In this document: positions 6,246-12,293 of the stretch, one piece after another
How positions within the stretch are numbered: the stretch's first letter is position 1
Layout of the letters: the number at the start of each line of letters is the position of its first letter
Virus record (IMG/VR): IMGVR_UViG_3300030329_005199
Span: 1 to 22,741 of that record
Length of the DNA: 22,741 nt
Direction: 5' to 3' (one strand)
DNA from: a virus
Notes under the pieces: model-generated
The model's database searches: none
The model's input: the letters and a program-made list of their open reading frames with translations, nothing else
Told to the model about the DNA's origin: nothing
Position numbers and translations under genes: made by a program

Positions 6246-6453
6246 TTACAGCCACCTCCAGGTCACAGTCTTCCTGTTCATGCTCACGAGGAATGCTTGT
6301 TCTGATATAACCTGTGCATCCACAACCTCCACACAGCAGATTTCCATAGACACCGTTTCCAGATGAGCCGCCCATGTAGTGCCAGACTTTGCCTGGTTCC
6401 TCTTCAGGGCAAGTGCAACGTGACAGTTTCACTCTAAACAGTTGAGATACCAT
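6235..6453 (-). CDS. Cys-rich protein, 72 aa
   Basis: Cys residues at 13, 15, 41, 44, 46 and 63 are grouped as C-x-C and C-x2-C-x-C, split by a long Gly-rich loop (YMGGSSGNGVYGN). A lone zinc site formed by C13/C15 and C41/C44 is plausible. The start overlaps the upstream stop (TGATG). Function unknown. Confidence 0.72.
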   Translation of the reverse strand: MVSQLFRVKLSRCTCPEEEPGKVWHYMGGSSGNGVYGNLLCGGCGCTGYIRTSIPREHEQEDCDLEVAVIEP

Positions 6454-6716
6454 CAGCCCACCTCCGGTTCTGTTACATCAATCACTTTCAGGTTTTCAGC
6501 GTTTTTGCTCGCGTTAGTGGCTCGCATTTCACTTCTGCCCTGCTGTCCACCCTGCCCATATTCATTGAACTGCAGTTGGTTTGGGTAGTCAATTTGAGCC
6601 TCTAAGTCAAGGATAACAGTAGTTGCTGGCCCGTTTGAATCACCACACAGTTCCAGCAACGACAGTAAATCTCGTCGGCTAATTACCAGATACATTCTTC
6701 GTTCAGTCATTTTCAT
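6453..6716 (-). CDS. Hypothetical protein, first gene of the middle leftward array
   Basis: The gene follows the TATA box at 6748-6757 by about 35 bases, with AAGGGCGGGA immediately before the ATG. The in-frame ATG two codons later is equally possible. The N-terminal 45 residues look like a folded alpha/beta unit (RRMYLVISRRDLLSLLELCG, ATTVILDLEAQIDY), and the rest is Gln/Gly-rich and polar (EYGQGGQQGRSE). No known motif is visible. Confidence 0.72.
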   Translation of the reverse strand: MKMTERRMYLVISRRDLLSLLELCGDSNGPATTVILDLEAQIDYPNQLQFNEYGQGGQQGRSEMRATNASKNAENLKVIDVTEPEVG

Positions 6717-6744
6717 TCCCGCCCTTCAAACCTCAATAATGGCT

Positions 6745-6780
6745 TTAGTATATCAATGTGCCGCAGGGGCTTCTGTGCTG
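6745..6780 (-). promoter_or_regulatory. Promoter of the middle leftward array
   Basis: Read leftward, CAGAAGCCCCTGCGGCA (6775-6759) is followed by the TATA segment TTGATATACT (6757-6748) and then ATTATTGAGG. The 17-base box is identical to that at the 10,415 promoter. The stretch ACATTGATATACTAAA also occurs at the rightward promoter near 11,735, so the core is shared between strands while the upstream box differs. Confidence 0.65.
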
Positions 6781-6926
6781 CGTTTCTGCGCTGATAGTGC
6801 GCTCGCGGCGACGCTTCCCTCATTTTAGGAAACCTCCTGTCCCAACCCATTTTCGGGCTGTTTTTCTGCACAGTAAGAACAGGCAACAATCTCACACACC
6901 ACTTCAGCAGCAACAGGCACTATGAC

Positions 6927-6973
6927 CAAAACCCAGGCCTCGCCCTCGCAAAAGAAACAATGAGGCCAGGCTT
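6927..6973 (-). terminator. Candidate terminator of the right-hand leftward array
   Basis: Immediately after the stop at 6974, GGCCTC pairs with GAGGCC across a 20-base loop, and GGGTTTTGG follows in the leftward direction. The T-run is short, so strength is uncertain. The stretch 6780-6926 between this and the next promoter holds no supported gene. Confidence 0.4.
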
Positions 6974-7126
6974 TCAAACAACCACCTCAATACTGACAGG
7001 CATGGGGGATTGATAACAGACCCTGCCGCAATCACAGTAGTGCATCTCATTGAAGTTGCAGTATTTTATCTCCAGACTTCCACACGCCTCACATTCAAAG
7101 ACGCTGATACTCATTATGAATCTCAT
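6974..7126 (-). CDS. Cys-rich miniprotein, 50 aa
   Basis: C12-x2-C15, C23 and C31-x-C33-x3-C37 give a six-Cys, possibly two-metal fold, followed by a hydrophobic strand at the end (PVSIEVVV). The start overlaps the upstream stop (ATGA) with GAGGTG five bases before it. A frame extending to 7165 would have no ribosome site. This is the last gene of the array that starts at 10389. Confidence 0.72.
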   Translation of the reverse strand: MRFIMSISVFECEACGSLEIKYCNFNEMHYCDCGRVCYQSPMPVSIEVVV

Positions 7127-7323
7127 TCTATCACCTCTTTGATGTGGATGAGGATTTCCTCCCACTCGGAGGGGTATTCCTCTTTGAAGTTTTGAGTAAA
7201 GGAGGCAACCAGGCGAGCCTCAGTTTTGTGACCATTTTTGAAAAGAGAATTAACTCGATTCACTCCCCAGCGAACGTAAGAAAAATCAGCGAGTCGCTCT
7301 TCCCTGCTTCTGCGCTTCGCCAT
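7123..7323 (-). CDS. Basic small protein, 66 aa
   Basis: The N-terminus is strongly basic (AKRRSREERL) and the rest is helical, ending in a Trp/Glu segment (EEYPSEWEEILIHIKEVIE). There are no Cys residues, unlike most neighbours. GAGGTG lies seven bases upstream of the ATG. A nucleic-acid-binding role is possible from the charge only. Confidence 0.68.
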   Translation of the reverse strand: MAKRRSREERLADFSYVRWGVNRVNSLFKNGHKTEARLVASFTQNFKEEYPSEWEEILIHIKEVIE

Positions 7324-7325
7324 AA

Positions 7326-7541
7326 TCAGGCACCTCGTAGTTTAGCCAAATCTCGAAGAGTGACCCTGTATTCCAGGTTGTCCTCACAGTTCGCCATGTA
7401 GCATCTGAAGCCTGTATATGTCTTGAGCCTCTTTCCGGTAGCAGTATGTTCCCTGGCACTCATCTGATGACCACAAGAGGGACAACAGACCCTCCCATCC
7501 CAAGTTATGTCAGGCTTTCTCAATCTCTTAACGCGAGTCAT
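7326..7541 (-). CDS. Zinc-ribbon-like protein, 71 aa
   Basis: C19/C20, C23 and a later C47/C52 pair suggest a ribbon with a long basic loop (HQMSAREHTATGKRLK). The sequence CCPSCGHQM followed by FRCYMANC resembles virus-encoded Ogr/Delta-type zinc proteins (small phage transcription activators), where C-x2-C is followed by a C-x4-C. That resemblance is a hypothesis to test with a profile search. GGAGGG precedes the start, which overlaps the upstream stop. Confidence 0.75.
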   Translation of the reverse strand: MTRVKRLRKPDITWDGRVCCPSCGHQMSAREHTATGKRLKTYTGFRCYMANCEDNLEYRVTLRDLAKLRGA

Positions 7542-7777
7542 CAGATTCCCTCCAATTCGGAAATGAGGTTTTCAACGTCAGCCAGGCCTCTTTTATCCAT
7601 CTGCAGGAACATAATTACAGCCTCATCGAGGTGGTCCCTGCACAGACCATAGATAGGCCAGCCACAGGAGACAAAGTTACCATGAGGCGAGGGCATTCTC
7701 ATCCCCTGCGCCCTGTCGTGGGAGCATCCCTCAACAAGACATTTACCTGGATTCAGACTTCCCTGGAATTGAGCCAT
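7541..7777 (-). CDS. Cys/His small protein, 78 aa
   Basis: C13-x4-C18-x-H20, then C38 and C46-x2-H49, could coordinate zinc in a Cys/His arrangement; the last 30 residues form a helix (LDEAVIMFLQMDKRGLADVENLISELEG). The ATG at 7777 overlaps the upstream stop (TGATG) and follows GGGAGGCGG; a start at 7792 is less likely because it lies inside the ribosome site. Function unknown. Confidence 0.72.
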   Translation of the reverse strand: MAQFQGSLNPGKCLVEGCSHDRAQGMRMPSPHGNFVSCGWPIYGLCRDHLDEAVIMFLQMDKRGLADVENLISELEGI

Positions 7778-8196
7778 CAGACCGCCTCCCAATCAATAGG
7801 TTCAGATACCTCGGCGTTCTGTTCAATCAGAATGAGTGGTCCTTTCCAGATAGAGTTAGTATTCAACAGGAGGTGCAGGCGAGAAAAGTTCTCGGCCTGT
7901 TTTGCGGACAAAGGCCTGTAATCCCACTCATCCTCGGAGGGGTTTTCCTCATCGAGCATATCCAGAGTCTTTGTGTCATCGAATGAGGCAAACCTGACAT
8001 AGAAGCCACATTGAGGGCAGGAGACAATATCTGGCTCGCATGGACCGCAACCTGCTGATTCTGAATAATCCAGAAGCAGGGGTTGTCGCGCACCTGTTTT
8101 TGCTCCGTCCTCGTTCCGTTCCCAGCATGAGCCACACTCCATTCCGAGGGAGATGTGGACGCTACCGTTCTGATGCAGTTTAGGCTCATCAGTCAT
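7777..8196 (-). CDS. Six-Cys protein, 139 aa
   Basis: Three C-x2-C pairs (21/24, 50/53 and 60/63) occupy the first half, followed by a Cys-free part with an acidic stretch (LDEENPSEDEWDYRP) and a hydrophobic end. The pairs suggest one or two zinc sites. GAGGGGTG precedes the ATG, which overlaps the upstream gene by eight bases. It is one of the larger members of the Cys-pair set. No family recognised. Confidence 0.75.
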   Translation of the reverse strand: MTDEPKLHQNGSVHISLGMECGSCWERNEDGAKTGARQPLLLDYSESAGCGPCEPDIVSCPQCGFYVRFASFDDTKTLDMLDEENPSEDEWDYRPLSAKQAENFSRLHLLLNTNSIWKGPLILIEQNAEVSEPIDWEAV

Positions 8197-8395
8197 TTAC
8201 ACCCCTCCACATCCAGCCCTTCAGCGTCTGCCCGTTGTGTTCCAGCGTTCCTCTTTTGAGGGTCTGGAACTTCCGTTCAGTTATATCCTCATCAATCTCA
8301 TTCATCAGGTATTCTGCGAATTGCTTCCATGAGCGGAACTCCATCTCCACCCACTCTTCTCTTCCAGGCCACCACTCTCTCACTTTAACTGTCAT
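8189..8395 (-). CDS. Hypothetical protein, 68 aa
   Basis: The short protein is Trp-rich (five Trp) with a beta opening (VKVREWWPGREEWVEMEF), a helix (SWKQFAEYLMNEI) and a closing strand pair (HNGQTLKGWMWRG). The pattern looks like a small beta-alpha-beta modulator. GAGG lies seven bases upstream of the ATG. Function unknown. Confidence 0.7.
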   Translation of the reverse strand: MTVKVREWWPGREEWVEMEFRSWKQFAEYLMNEIDEDITERKFQTLKRGTLEHNGQTLKGWMWRGVND

Positions 8396-8396
8396 T

Positions 8397-8531
8397 TCAA
8401 TTCCTCACTTTACAGCCACAGCAATCTGCACAACAATGAGTGCATCCAGCAATCAGACAGGGGTTGTTTCCCTGATAAGTGCCGAATACCTGTTCTGCTA
8501 TACAGTCCGCCAGACATAATCTTCTGCTCAT
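8397..8531 (-). CDS. Very Cys-rich miniprotein, 44 aa
   Basis: Nine of 44 residues are Cys (6, 10, 25, 30, 33, 34, 37, 38 and 40), with the run CTHCCADCCGC near the end. This is denser than a zinc ribbon and more like a metallothionein-type or disulfide-rich knot. No signal peptide is present, so an intracellular metal-binding role is likelier. The start overlaps the upstream stop (ATGA). Confidence 0.65.
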   Translation of the reverse strand: MSRRLCLADCIAEQVFGTYQGNNPCLIAGCTHCCADCCGCKVRN

Positions 8532-9040
8532 TCTTTGTCCTCCTTCAGTAATGGGTCATAGGCAGTAACGCCTGTTCCCAGGAATATGTATTCAATCTCA
8601 GCCTCATCATGGTCTTCGATGTTGCTCGTCCAGAAGCAATCTATGTTTGAGCAAGACAGGTCCCACTGTCCGCACTGAGTTCTGTATTCTGCATCCTGCT
8701 TCTGCTTTGGGAATCTGAGGAAGAAGTGGTTGATTGTCCTGTGATTCGAGCATTTCTCCGGACACCAGCCTCTTTGAGTTGCAGGGGTCATCATGCCTCT
8801 TGCTCGCAAACGGATGCAGACCTCTTTCCAGACGATGTTGAAGTAGTGTCTGCCTGAGCGTTCTCTCTCGGCCTGACTTCTGGTAAAACTCCACCTGTCA
8901 ATTCCGAAATCGAGCCTCAACCTGGGACTGATTTTTCTTTTGAGATATTCATGACTGTCAGCATCGAAAGGTTCTGAACGACCATGTGCCTGGTCCAGAA
9001 TGAACTCGGTCGCCCAATCTGCTGCTTCTGTTATGTTCAT
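8528..9040 (-). CDS. Hypothetical protein, 170 aa
   Basis: The ATG at 9040 has GGAGGGACAGGC before it and overlaps the upstream stop (ATGA); a frame to 9073 would begin inside the upstream gene without a ribosome site. The first half is helical and basic (RLRLDFGIDRWSFTRSQAERERSGRHYF). The second half contains CPEKC, QCGQWDLSC and DC, possibly a metal site. It is the largest gene of this array. No family recognised. Confidence 0.75.
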   Translation of the reverse strand: MNITEAADWATEFILDQAHGRSEPFDADSHEYLKRKISPRLRLDFGIDRWSFTRSQAERERSGRHYFNIVWKEVCIRLRARGMMTPATQRGWCPEKCSNHRTINHFFLRFPKQKQDAEYRTQCGQWDLSCSNIDCFWTSNIEDHDEAEIEYIFLGTGVTAYDPLLKEDKE

Positions 9041-9147
9041 GCCTGTCCCTCCTGTTTGGTGCAATTGCTGCAATCAGGACGACTGCACATACCTGAATAG
9101 AAGATGAGGCATCTGTCTTCAATGGTGAAACTCCAATCAGCGCTCAT
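9037..9147 (-). CDS. Four-Cys miniprotein, 36 aa
   Basis: C13, C21, C26 and C29 could form one zinc site in a 36-residue chain (CSRPDCSNC at 21-29). Both ends overlap neighbours by ATGA. The frame is short, but it exactly bridges two supported genes and its last codons carry the ribosome site of the next gene. Confidence 0.6.
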   Translation of the reverse strand: MSADWSFTIEDRCLIFYSGMCSRPDCSNCTKQEGQA

Positions 9148-9359
9148 GAGAACAGTCCTCCTGAGTCGCACTTGGGGTCACAGCCTGAACAGGCGCACTC
9201 GCCACAGTCAAGGCAGTTTTGCTCTTTGCAGACTTTGCACTTCTTGAGTTTCAGTTGTTCTCCACATTGAGGGCAGAACTTCCAGGACAGGTGAACGATA
9301 GGTTCAGCACTTCTCAAGATACAGCATTGCTGGAATCTGAAATGGTAGTTTTCGCTCAT
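9144..9359 (-). CDS. Multi-zinc-ribbon protein, 71 aa
   Basis: Twelve Cys residues occur as C12/C13, C29-x2-C32, C41-x2-C44, C49-x2-C52, C55-x-C57, C60 and C64. The segment FCPQCGEQLK is a typical zinc-ribbon turn of the kind seen in archaeal zinc-ribbon domains. The following CKVCKEQNCLDCGECACSG is a dense Cys cluster. Three metal sites are possible. Function unknown; starts with an ATGA overlap. Confidence 0.78.
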   Translation of the reverse strand: MSENYHFRFQQCCILRSAEPIVHLSWKFCPQCGEQLKLKKCKVCKEQNCLDCGECACSGCDPKCDSGGLFS

Positions 9360-9673
9360 TCCTCTTCATCCTCCTCAATTCGCTCGTAGTCTCGAGAACA
9401 GCGAACAGTAACACCAAAGTTCCAGACCTGAACTGTGACCTTGCTCTTCATTGAGCCATCAACAACCCACTCATATTTCTCATACTCACGGTTCTGGTTT
9501 GCTGCTTTGAGAAGAACTTCTTCCATCTGCTTGAGCGACACCTCAATCTGCACATATTCCATCCAGCCTGTTGACACGTTCATCTGAGGCTTCTCACCCC
9601 GTTCACGACAGACCCTGCGGACTGTTGCGACAGCAGACTGAACGTCGTTCACATACTCATACTGTTCCAGCAT
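9356..9673 (-). CDS. Hypothetical protein, 105 aa
   Basis: Among several possible starts (TTG 9688, ATG 9679, ATG 9673), the last has GAGGGTG at a spacing of six and is preferred. It lies within the last 17 bases of the upstream gene. The product is helical in the first half and forms beta-type stretches in the second (EWVVDGSM, KVTVQVWNFGVTVRC), ending in an acidic tail (IEEDEEE). No family recognised. Confidence 0.73.
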   Translation of the reverse strand: MLEQYEYVNDVQSAVATVRRVCRERGEKPQMNVSTGWMEYVQIEVSLKQMEEVLLKAANQNREYEKYEWVVDGSMKSKVTVQVWNFGVTVRCSRDYERIEEDEEE

Positions 9674-9962
9674 CCTCATCACCCTCAATCGTCAGCATCT
9701 GCATCGGCACAGTCCAGGTGGTCAGACCAACCTCAACATGAGCCTTCTTCTGCATTTTCTTCGTCAGCACACCTGTGACAGTGTTGCCTCCGCGCGAGAC
9801 AAAACTCACTGTCTGACCCACTTGCAGATTGTATTTCATCTGCTGAGCCATACGGTTGGAGTGAGCCTTCAGCAAGGCATACATCCTCTTCATCTCAGCG
9901 TGTGTGCTGATTTCTCCGATGCAGTATTCAACTGCTTCCCAATCATCCTCTTCCATTGTCAT
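9657..9962 (-). CDS. Small protein with a predicted SH3-like beta barrel
   Basis: Residues 1-43 are a helix pair, and 47-91 read as a small beta barrel: VGQTVSFVSRGGNTVTGVLTKKM, then HVEVGLTTWTVPMQML. The pattern of VG-x-x-V-x-F, G-x-V/L-T-K and W-x-VP is one I associate with short phage proteins of unknown function carrying an SH3- or KOW-like fold. That is a recollection of a pattern only. GGAGG lies ten bases upstream of the ATG at 9962; the in-frame ATG two codons later is possible. Confidence 0.75.
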   Translation of the reverse strand: MTMEEDDWEAVEYCIGEISTHAEMKRMYALLKAHSNRMAQQMKYNLQVGQTVSFVSRGGNTVTGVLTKKMQKKAHVEVGLTTWTVPMQMLTIEGDEDAGTV

Positions 9963-9982
9963 TTCTCATATTCCTCCTTTTC

Positions 9983-10204
9983 TCATGTAACAGGCCCCTT
10001 TCCAAGAGGTTTCTGCAGGAGTGTTCCGTCAGGTTGCCTGACAGTGCGGTAAGGGAACAGCCACCAGCCGTTCCAGGGTTTACTTTCGAGGTTCTCAGAA
10101 TGACACCATTGACAGCGCCTGGGCATTCTGTTGAGTCTGAATCTGGCCCCACAATCAGGACACCAGACTTGCAGGGCTTTCTGATGGCCTCGCTTTTCTG
10201 GCAT
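9983..10204 (-). CDS. Zinc-ribbon protein, 73 aa
   Basis: WCPDCGARFRL (C15/C18) and RRCQWCHSEN (C31/C34) make a textbook four-Cys zinc ribbon with a basic loop. The C-terminal half is aromatic and basic (NGWWLFPYRTV). GAGG lies seven bases before the start, which overlaps the upstream stop (TGATG). A role in binding nucleic acid is likely for this fold but unproven. Confidence 0.78.
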   Translation of the reverse strand: MPEKRGHQKALQVWCPDCGARFRLNRMPRRCQWCHSENLESKPWNGWWLFPYRTVRQPDGTLLQKPLGKGPVT

Positions 10205-10389
10205 CAGTAGTCCTCCGTTTCAGAAGGGACAGGCACTGAACGGTTCGGGGAACCTGTTCCTGTCGTGTCCGGCGAATCACTATCAGTAATGCTACGCGCA
10301 CGTATAGGCGTAACAGGTGCAGGCGCACTTGGATTCCGCAGGCCGAGGCGGACAAGGTGCGCGTGTAGCAGGCCGTTCTTTCGGGTCAT
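10204..10389 (-). CDS. Hypothetical protein, first gene of the right-hand leftward array
   Basis: This 61-residue frame starts 26 bases below the centre of the TATA at 10412-10419, so its transcript is predicted to be leaderless. It is basic at the N-terminus and Pro/Ser/Thr-rich and disordered after residue 18 (NPSAPAPVTPIRARS). The stop overlaps the next start. Low complexity makes it less certain than its neighbours. Confidence 0.55.
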   Translation of the reverse strand: MTRKNGLLHAHLVRLGLRNPSAPAPVTPIRARSITDSDSPDTTGTGSPNRSVPVPSETEDY

Positions 10390-10408
10390 GTATCTGGAAT
10401 ATCGCCCA

Positions 10409-10437
10409 CCTTATTATAGATGCCGCAGGGGCTTCTG
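10409..10437 (-). promoter_or_regulatory. Promoter of the right-hand leftward array
   Basis: CAGAAGCCCCTGCGGCA (10437-10421 leftward) is followed by TCTATAATAA (10420-10411). The 17-base box is identical to the one at 6,759-6,775. The TATA-to-ATG distance predicts a leaderless transcript for the 61-residue gene. Confidence 0.65.
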
Positions 10438-10670
10438 CGCAGATTCTGCCTGAGCAAACCAGCCTATCTCTTTCCCATATAGTGACAGGTCCTGCCCAAA
10501 AATAGAACAGCCACAGGCCGACACCTGGCTCGTTAGCCTGGAACAGGCACTTAAAACCAGGTCTGTTATTTTGGGGCCTGTTTATCTGGGACCCTCTTTT
10601 CCCGAATCAGTCTCCTATCTGCCTTTTTGTAAAAACAGGCCCTGGTTTCCCAGGTGAGATGGTAGGCTGG
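10438..10670. other. Divergent intergenic region with AACAGGC repeats
   Basis: This gap separates the leftward and rightward arrays. AACAGGC or its complement occurs at about 10,541, 10,577 and 10,633, with looser copies (GACAGGT, CACAGGC) at about 10,489 and 10,510. The first two exact copies face each other. Short T-runs are present. I see no supported gene. A replication origin or shared control region is possible from the divergent position and repeats only. Confidence 0.3.
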
Positions 10671-10735
10671 CTACGCTCGCTACGCTGGTTGCTCCGGCAA
10701 GACTATAAGCAAAGCCCGACCTGCTATAATCATGG
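10671..10735 (+). promoter_or_regulatory. Rightward promoter 1 with variant operator
   Basis: CTACG-CTCG-CTACG (10671-10684) lies 18 bases before the TATA segment ACTATAAGC (10702-10710). The intervening GCTGGTTGCTCCGGCA nearly matches promoter 3. The half-sites differ from the others (CTACG, not CTTAG/CTAAG), but position and spacing are the same. A TATA-based start falls near 10,731. Confidence 0.55.
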
Positions 10736-10761
10736 GCGGAAAACTCCTGAAGGCGGACGCG

Positions 10762-10866
10762 ATGTCTGTTCTCGTAGTTCAGGTGGCCCTGCGGAGGACT
10801 GTCTGTGGCGGGGCCAGCAGTCGTTCTCACTTCGACGCGATGAGGTCCCAGGAGGAATCTGCATGA
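10762..10866 (+). CDS. Possible small protein, 34 aa
   Basis: This short frame lies between promoter 1 and the Lys/Ala-rich protein gene. It overlaps the latter's start as ATGA, and its last codons contain that gene's AGGAGG. By alignment with the leader of the 13,140 gene, the ATG at 10762 is the matching start. An in-frame ATG at 10732 would be nearly leaderless and gives 44 residues. The product (VLVVQVALRRTV then Ser/Arg-rich) has no recognisable feature. Confidence 0.4.
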   Translation: MSVLVVQVALRRTVCGGASSRSHFDAMRSQEESA

Positions 10867-11234
10867 AGAACCAGACTATTCAGGAACAGGCTCGCAACAC
10901 TGTAAACCGCGTTGCTCAGACTGCTGAAGCACTCGTCAATGGACAATACCCTGACCTCAAGGTCTCGGAGAAGGCTGCCAAATCTCTTGGCCTCGCCCTC
11001 ACCCACCTGTCCGTCGTTGATGAGGAACTCTCTGGGAACCTGGAGGGTCGCTCGCTCACTGCACTCGCAAAGCGCACGGCTCGCTCCACTGACCTAAAGG
11101 CTCGTCTGCTGGAACTCGCAACACCTGCGAAAAAGCCCAGCAAGGCAGCAGCCAAGAAGGCACAGAAGAAGGGTGCTCAGAAGAAGGCTGACGCAAAGGC
11201 TGAGGTAACCACCACAGATGATGCAAATGCCTGA
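10863..11234 (+). CDS. Protein with histone H1-like Lys/Ala tail
   Basis: AGGAGG lies seven bases before the ATG at 10863, which decides the start; the same frame is open further upstream but through a promoter. Residues 1-86 are helical and form a probable small bundle (TIQEQARNTVNRVAQTAEAL, KAAKSLGLALTHLSVVDEEL). Residues 88-113 are a Lys/Ala/Pro tail of the kind found in histone H1-like and other nucleoid proteins. Binding to viral or host DNA is a fair inference. A strong hairpin-T terminator follows about 70 bases after the stop. Confidence 0.82.
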   Translation: MKNQTIQEQARNTVNRVAQTAEALVNGQYPDLKVSEKAAKSLGLALTHLSVVDEELSGNLEGRSLTALAKRTARSTDLKARLLELATPAKKPSKAAAKKAQKKGAQKKADAKAEVTTTDDANA

Positions 11235-11303
11235 TTTCCTGAGATGACAATTCGGCTGGGAGGCTCCTGCCTCCAACCAACTCCAGATAACACACAGGTC
11301 CCT

Positions 11304-11337
11304 CAGGGGCGGTTCGCTGCCCCTGGGGGGCTTTTTT
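11304..11337 (+). terminator. Strong hairpin plus T-run
   Basis: CAGGGGC (11304-11310) pairs perfectly with GCCCCTG (11319-11325) around an eight-base loop, and six T follow at 11332-11337. It follows the Lys/Ala-rich protein gene. The form is like a bacterial intrinsic terminator. Confidence 0.75.
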
Positions 11338-11648
11338 CAGAACTCCTGAGTTCTGAGTCAGCCTCGGCGTCCCACCGTCGGCTGGCTCAGGCTCTCCTCT
11401 TTTTAACTTTTTTTCAGGCTGAGCGATGACGCTCAGTCTGTCAGACACAGCAGATTTTCCTCGAGTGTGAGCAGGTAGCCTGGGGACCTGGTGAGCCAGG
11501 TTCTCTTATAGCAGCATCTCTTTTTCCTGGGAAAAGAGCATCTCATTTCTGCCCCAGCCTCTTACCTGCACAGTCTTCTGCACCACCTCCTCTTTGAGAC
11601 ATCTCCCGAGTCTGGAGCCTGGTCTGCTCACAGAATCTCCTTGAGCCC

Positions 11649-11760
11649 AGCTAAGCTCCCTAAGCTCAAGAGGCTGCGCGCGACTGCATATACCTGGTCA
11701 GCTTAGCTCCCTAAGCTCGCGCCTGGGTTACATTGATATACTAAAACCCCTATGACATAC
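11649..11760 (+). promoter_or_regulatory. Rightward promoter 2 with two operator-like sites
   Basis: AGCTTAG-CTCC-CTAAGCT (11700-11717) has perfect seven-base arms and its inner half-site ends 17 bases before TTGATATA (11733-11740). A second, looser site, CTAAGCTC-CCTAAGCTC, lies at 11651-11668 and is itself framed by CTTGAGC/GCTCAAG. The core ACATTGATATACTAAA is shared with the leftward promoter at 6,752. Confidence 0.65.
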
Positions 11761-11775
11761 TGAGGGTAAAATCTC

Positions 11776-12048
11776 ATGGAAAAAAATGTGAATGAACAGA
11801 CTCTGGAAGAGCTGCATGAAACCATGCTCACGGCTCTTGAAGACTCTGTAATGGAAATGGCTGAACTACAACAGCAGCAAGCGGGGACGAGCGAACACTA
11901 CTCGGGCGACCTCGCTGACCAGCTGTTTTGTGGTCGAGCGGTGATGGTATCCACTCGGATGCTCATTGCTGCTGCAAACGAAATGAACCGACGAGTGCTC
12001 ATGGCGAACTACCGGATGCTCCGTATCATGTGGCCTGGTGGTCGCTGA
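11776..12048 (+). CDS. Hypothetical helical protein, 90 aa
   Basis: GAGGGTAAAATCTC precedes the ATG, the leader pattern shared by the rightward cassettes. The protein is almost all helix (EQTLEELHETMLTALEDSVMEMAELQQQQ), probably a coiled coil in the first 40 residues, with a Met-rich second half (VSTRMLIAAANEMNRRVLMANYRMLRIMW). No motif recognised. The stop overlaps the next start (TGATG). Confidence 0.75.
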   Translation: MEKNVNEQTLEELHETMLTALEDSVMEMAELQQQQAGTSEHYSGDLADQLFCGRAVMVSTRMLIAAANEMNRRVLMANYRMLRIMWPGGR

Positions 12049-12278
12049 TGGCAGCAGCATATTACCGGTTTTGTGACGCTGATGGCTCGTGTGTTGTGGG
12101 GATGAAACTCCAGCGAACCACTCGACAAAAGTTCAGTCTGGTCGTGAAGGTGCCTGGTATTCCAGGTTCCACCACCTACCAGGGCTTCACTGGTTCTCCC
12201 GACTACGAAGCAGCCTTGCTGGCTGAATCATACGGTTGGAATCGAGCATCAGGTTCAGCTCAAGGGCGCGACCGCTGA
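12048..12278 (+). CDS. Hypothetical protein, possible AP2-like DNA-binding fold
   Basis: The 76-residue frame starts at TGATGG overlapping the 90-residue gene. Its beta-rich layout (YRFCDADGSCVVGMKLQ, KFSLVVKVPG, TYQGFTGSPDYEAALLAES) with a helix after an aromatic G-F-x-x-x-x-x-Y-x-A-A pattern recalls AP2-type domains of phage HNH proteins (three strands then a helix). This is a weak resemblance. It could be a small DNA-binding protein. Two small hairpins follow. Confidence 0.68.
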   Translation: MAAAYYRFCDADGSCVVGMKLQRTTRQKFSLVVKVPGIPGSTTYQGFTGSPDYEAALLAESYGWNRASGSAQGRDR

Positions 12279-12293
12279 TAACCATTACAGTCT

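Larger units (their letters stand above)
11235..11775. other. Non-coding stretch with serial hairpins
   Basis: No supported gene occurs here. After the terminator at 11,304 come AGAACT-CCTG-AGTTCT (about 11,340-11,355), T-runs around 11,400-11,415, CTGAGCG-ATGA-CGCTCAG (about 11,420-11,437), ACCTGG-TGAG-CCAGGT (about 11,488-11,503) and a CTTTTCC/GGAAAAG-type fold near 11,520-11,540. Three of the perfect hairpins have four-base loops. Then two operator-like sites and promoter 2 follow. Regulatory RNA, terminators or an origin are all possible. Confidence 0.45.

Noticed and set aside
6713-6913. Leftward 66-codon frame upstream of the middle array
   Set aside because: It reads through the TATA box and the 17-base promoter element, has no ribosome site, and overlaps the better-supported first gene.
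10265-10505. Rightward frames opposite the first gene of the right-hand array
   Set aside because: They cover the leftward promoter and have no rightward promoter or ribosome site.
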